From Streptomyces qinzhouensis (GTDB taxonomy: Bacteria; Actinomycetota; Actinomycetes; Streptomycetales; Streptomycetaceae): a DNA stretch of 64,000 nt. The first letter of the stretch is position 1. Each line of letters opens with the position of its first letter. The position numbers and the translations under genes were made by a program. Below are positions 61,330 through 64,000 of this stretch, one piece after another. The stretch covers positions 558,001 to 622,000 of the forward strand of contig NZ_CP042266.1 in the NCBI RefSeq assembly GCF_007856155.1, read 5' to 3'. The notes beneath the pieces were generated by a model. The model saw nothing but the letters and a program-made list of their open reading frames with translations, was not told the DNA's origin and searched no databases.

Positions 61330-62580
61330 ATGGCCCATGCCCCCGTACTGGCGGATGATCTCTTCGCCCCCGCCGCACTGGACGATCCGTATCCCCTCTA
61401 CGAACGGCTCCGCGCCGCCGGGCCCGTGCACTTCCTGCCCGCGCTCGGGCTCCATCTGGTGGTGCGCCACGCCGAGGTGCTGGCGGCGCTGGACGATCCG
61501 GCCACCTACTCCAGCCATCTCGTCGGACTGCTGTACGCGGGCGAGGACGGGGTGTCCCTGTTGGCGGCGGGCGGTCCGGACGGGGGCGGCGCCGATGTCC
61601 TCGCCACCGCCGATCCGCCCGCCCACACCGGGCACCGCCGGATCGTGCAGCAGGGCTTCGGCCGCGGCCGGGTGGCGGAGTTGCGGGCGGACGTCGAGCG
61701 GCTGGTGGCGCCCCGGGTGGCCGCCCTGGTGGCGGCCGGCGGCGGGGACTGGATGGCCGGTCTCGCCACCCCGCTGCCGGTCCTGGTGATCAGCCGGATC
61801 CTCGGGCTGCCCGACGCCGACGCCGGCCGGCTCACCGCCTGGTCCGACGCGGCCGTCGAACTCCTGGGCGGTCTGGCGGGCCCGGAGCGGACCGGCGGGC
61901 TCGCCCTGGAGATCGTCGCCTTCACGGAGTATCTGCACGGACGGCTCGACGCCGCCGGGCGAGTACCCGCCGGAGGGCTGGTGGACGAGATCGCGGCGGC
62001 CCGGGCGGACGGGCGGCTGAGCCGTGACGAGGCCGCCGGGCTGCTGCTGCAACTGGTCACCGCGGGCAGCGAGTCCACCACCAGTCTGCTCGGCAGCGCC
62101 GTCCGGATGCTCGCCGCCGACCCCGCCCTCCAGGACCGGGTCCGTACCGAGCCCGCCCTGCTGGAGGCCGTGATCGAAGAGGCGTTACGGCTGGAGAGCC
62201 CGTTCCGGGGGCATTTCCGCGTCACCACCCGGGACGCCGAACTCGGCGGCGTCCACCTACCCGAAGGGGCCAGGCTGATGCTCCTCTGGGGCGCGGCCAA
62301 CCGCGACCCCGGAGCCTTCGAAGGGCCGGACCTCCTCGACCCCGGCCGGTCCGCCGTCCGCTCCCACACCGCCTTCGGCCGGGGCCTCCACTTCTGTCTG
62401 GGCGCCCATCTCGCCCGGCTGGAGGCCATGGCCGCCCTGAGCGCCCTGCTGGACGCGACGGTCCGGATCGCCCTCCCGTCCGGCGACCGGCCGTCGTACG
62501 TCCCCAGCATGTTCGTCCGCCGGCTGGACCGGCTTCCGCTGCTGCTCACCCCGGCACCGGACGGCGGCGCCACGGTCTGA
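61330..62580 (+). CDS. cytochrome P450
   Basis: The 416-residue protein has the heme motif FGRGLHFCLGAHLAR (Cys356), the ExxR helix EEALRLESPFRG and an I-helix A245-G-S-E248-S249-T. In most P450s the acid is followed by Thr; here Ser249 takes that place, with Thr250 next. GGAGG precedes ATG 61330 by 6 bases. Substrate unknown; the chromosomal ferredoxin reductase at 38442 is a possible electron donor. No ferredoxin gene is adjacent. Confidence 0.93.
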   Translation: MAHAPVLADDLFAPAALDDPYPLYERLRAAGPVHFLPALGLHLVVRHAEVLAALDDPATYSSHLVGLLYAGEDGVSLLAAGGPDGGGADVLATADPPAHTGHRRIVQQGFGRGRVAELRADVERLVAPRVAALVAAGGGDWMAGLATPLPVLVISRILGLPDADAGRLTAWSDAAVELLGGLAGPERTGGLALEIVAFTEYLHGRLDAAGRVPAGGLVDEIAAARADGRLSRDEAAGLLLQLVTAGSESTTSLLGSAVRMLAADPALQDRVRTEPALLEAVIEEALRLESPFRGHFRVTTRDAELGGVHLPEGARLMLLWGAANRDPGAFEGPDLLDPGRSAVRSHTAFGRGLHFCLGAHLARLEAMAALSALLDATVRIALPSGDRPSYVPSMFVRRLDRLPLLLTPAPDGGATV

Positions 62581-62700
62581 GCCCCACCCCCGCACCCCGC
62601 CACCGGCCTCACCCGAACGGCTCACCCGCATTGCCCCGCCCATGCCCCCGGCGGAACGTGGCGGGTACCTCTGTGCGGGGAGAAGGGCTGGTCGGCGGCC

Positions 62701-63690
62701 ATGGCGAAGAAGCACAAGCGGACGGACAGCGGGGCTCGGCGGATCGAAGAGCTCATCGGGCCGCTACGGGTGCCACCGGGCACCGAGGTGGATCTGGCGA
62801 AGGACTTCGACCCCCGCTACAAGGCGCATCTGAAGAAGCGGGAGAGCGCCGAACTGCTGCGGACGGGGGTGGAGCTGCTGACCGAGTACCAGGCGAAGCT
62901 GGCCGCCCAGGACACCTACGGCGTACTGATGTGCCTCCAGGCAATGGACGCCGGGGGCAAGGACGGCACCATCCGGCATGTCATGAGCGGGATGAACCCG
63001 CAGGGCGTACAGGTACACAGCTTCAAGGTGCCGTCCGCCGAGGAGCTGGACCACGACTATCTGTGGCGGTACGCGAAACGGCTGCCCGCCCGCGGGGACA
63101 TCGCGGTCTTCAACCGCTCCCAGTACGAGGAGGTCCTCGTCGTACGGGTCCATCCGGAGGTGCTGGGGCGGCAGCAGCTGCCGCCGTCGGCGCGCCGCCG
63201 GGGGATCTGGGAGCGCCGCTACCGCGAGATCAACCGCTGGGAGCGGTATCTCACGGACAACGGCTTCAAGGTCGTGAAGATCTTCCTCAATCTGTCGAAG
63301 GAGGAGCAGCGCGCCCGGTTCCTGAAACGGATCGACGTACCGGAGAAGAACTGGAAGTTCTCGGCGGCCGATGTGCGCGAGCGCCGGTACTGGGACGACT
63401 ACCAGCGCGCGTTCTCCGAGATGCTGTCGGCCACCAGTACGGCGTGGGCGCCCTGGTACGTCGTACCGGCGGACCGCAAGTGGTTCGCCCGGATCTGTGC
63501 TTCGGCGGTGCTGGTGCACACCCTGATGGAGATCGACCCCCGGTATCCGACAGTGGGCCGCAAGGCCCGCAAGGAGCTCGCGGTGGTCCGGCGGCAGCTG
63601 GAGGACGAGGCGCCGAAGGGGGCGCCGAGGGATCCGTACCGGGCCGGCCGGCGGTCCGGCGGGCACGGCGACCACGGATCGGAGGCGTGA
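62701..63690 (+). CDS. polyphosphate kinase 2 family (PPK2)
   Basis: The 329-residue kinase has the Walker A-like MDAGGKDGTIRHVM (82-95), FNRSQYEEVLVVRVHPE (137-152), RYREINRWERYLTDNGFKVVKIFL and the KRIDVPEKNWKF segment of PPK2 proteins. PPK2 enzymes use polyphosphate to phosphorylate nucleotides or the reverse; class I/II assignment is not possible without a search. It is followed by a P-type ATPase, whose start is two bases beyond its stop. Confidence 0.93.
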   Translation: MAKKHKRTDSGARRIEELIGPLRVPPGTEVDLAKDFDPRYKAHLKKRESAELLRTGVELLTEYQAKLAAQDTYGVLMCLQAMDAGGKDGTIRHVMSGMNPQGVQVHSFKVPSAEELDHDYLWRYAKRLPARGDIAVFNRSQYEEVLVVRVHPEVLGRQQLPPSARRRGIWERRYREINRWERYLTDNGFKVVKIFLNLSKEEQRARFLKRIDVPEKNWKFSAADVRERRYWDDYQRAFSEMLSATSTAWAPWYVVPADRKWFARICASAVLVHTLMEIDPRYPTVGRKARKELAVVRRQLEDEAPKGAPRDPYRAGRRSGGHGDHGSEA

Positions 63691-63692
63691 CC

Positions 63693-64000
63693 ATGGCCGG
63701 ACAGCAGGAGCCGCCGGACCCCGGCACTCTCTGGTACGAGCGCGATGCCGCCGAGGTGACGGCCGCGTTCGGGGTCGACCCCGCGGTCGGGCTCCCGGCG
63801 GCGCGGGCCGCGGAGCTGCTCACGGAGCGCGGGCCGAACGCGCTGCCCGAGGAGAAACCACCGCCCGCCTGGCGCCGCTTCCTCGATCAATATCGCAGCT
63901 ATATGCAGATCATCCTGGTGGCGGCCGCAGTGGTGTCGCTGGTCATCGGCCAGTGGAGTACGGCCGTCCTGCTCGCCCTGCTGACCCTGCTGAACGCGGT
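63693..64000 (+). CDS. cation-transporting P-type ATPase (N-terminal part)
   Basis: The 102 visible residues match the N-domain of P2-type ATPases: VTAAFGVDPAVGLPAARAAELLTERGPNALPEEKPPPAWRRFLDQYRSYMQIILVAAAVVSLVIGQWSTAVLLALLTLLNAV contains the cation-ATPase N motif (GPNALPEE), then the start of helix M1. GGAGG lies 7 bases before the ATG, within the end of the PPK2 gene. The catalytic DKTGT region is beyond the window, so the transported ion is not determined. Confidence 0.9.
   Translation, partial: MAGQQEPPDPGTLWYERDAAEVTAAFGVDPAVGLPAARAAELLTERGPNALPEEKPPPAWRRFLDQYRSYMQIILVAAAVVSLVIGQWSTAVLLALLTLLNA

Noticed and set aside
61330..63690. Biosynthetic gene cluster around the P450
   Set aside because: No polyketide, peptide-synthetase, terpene or RiPP gene lies near; the neighbours are a membrane protein and PPK2.

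Overview
The window is high-GC (roughly 70% or more) DNA packed with short-spaced genes, GTG/TTG starts, GGAGG-type ribosome sites and long GC-rich hairpins. The gene content (DUF397 with a DUF5753 helix-turn-helix regulator, DUF574 methyltransferases, DUF5134, DUF6153, DUF6421, chitinase with a Streptomyces-type promoter, monomeric NADP isocitrate dehydrogenase) points firmly to Streptomyces or a close relative. No rRNA, tRNA, CRISPR array, prophage or biosynthetic gene cluster was seen.

Layout. 1-4.7 kb: end of an M20 peptidase, an MBL hydrolase, an NTF2-like protein, a P-loop kinase/Nudix fusion, an IS5-type transposase remnant with a 15-bp tandem repeat, and two Lrp/AsnC regulators. 4.9-11.3 kb: one long operon with a complete PotBCDA-like ABC importer followed by a nitrilase-type amidohydrolase, an RraA-fold aldolase and a DUF849 beta-keto acid cleavage enzyme. 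This looks like an uptake-and-degradation system for an unidentified polyamine- or amide-like compound, with a divergent Lrp regulator. 11.6-16.5 kb: TPR protein, YciO/Sua5 family, and a divergent ROK kinase/LacI pair with an operator between them. 16.8-22.6 kb: small secreted protein, a WYL regulator divergent from a lower-GC epoxide hydrolase-like gene, an oxidoreductase/TetR pair, and a citrate-lyase-like aldolase.

22.8-31.4 kb: core metabolism, with etfBA, an acyltransferase, a B3/4 plus transglutaminase-like pair, a coupled operon of DUF6421 protein, SDR and threonine aldolase, and a GDPD phosphodiesterase. 31.4-38.3 kb: a repeat-rich intergenic block, acetyltransferase, DUF5134 membrane protein, M56 peptidase, PAP2 phosphatase, TetR, LVIVD-repeat secreted protein and DUF305 lipoprotein. 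38.4-45.2 kb: adrenodoxin-type ferredoxin reductase, a perfect 50-bp palindrome, ung, an N-acetylglucosamine kinase-like gene, a CbiX-like protein, a lactonase beta-propeller, a HAD phosphatase and a 160-bp MITE inserted in its stop codon.

45.2-53.4 kb: DUF574 methyltransferase, the HTH/DUF397/ATPase triad, a BlaI-M56 sensor pair beside an envelope cluster (CPVC membrane protein, DUF6153, BNR lipoprotein), and a LuxR regulator. 53.5-64 kb: isocitrate dehydrogenase, a second DUF574 methyltransferase, a secreted alpha/beta hydrolase, a GH18 chitinase with paired 12-bp promoter repeats, DoxX, a membrane protein, a P450, PPK2 and the start of a P-type ATPase. Gene order mixes conserved chromosomal functions with small accessory inserts. 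All functions are assigned from sequence reading alone.
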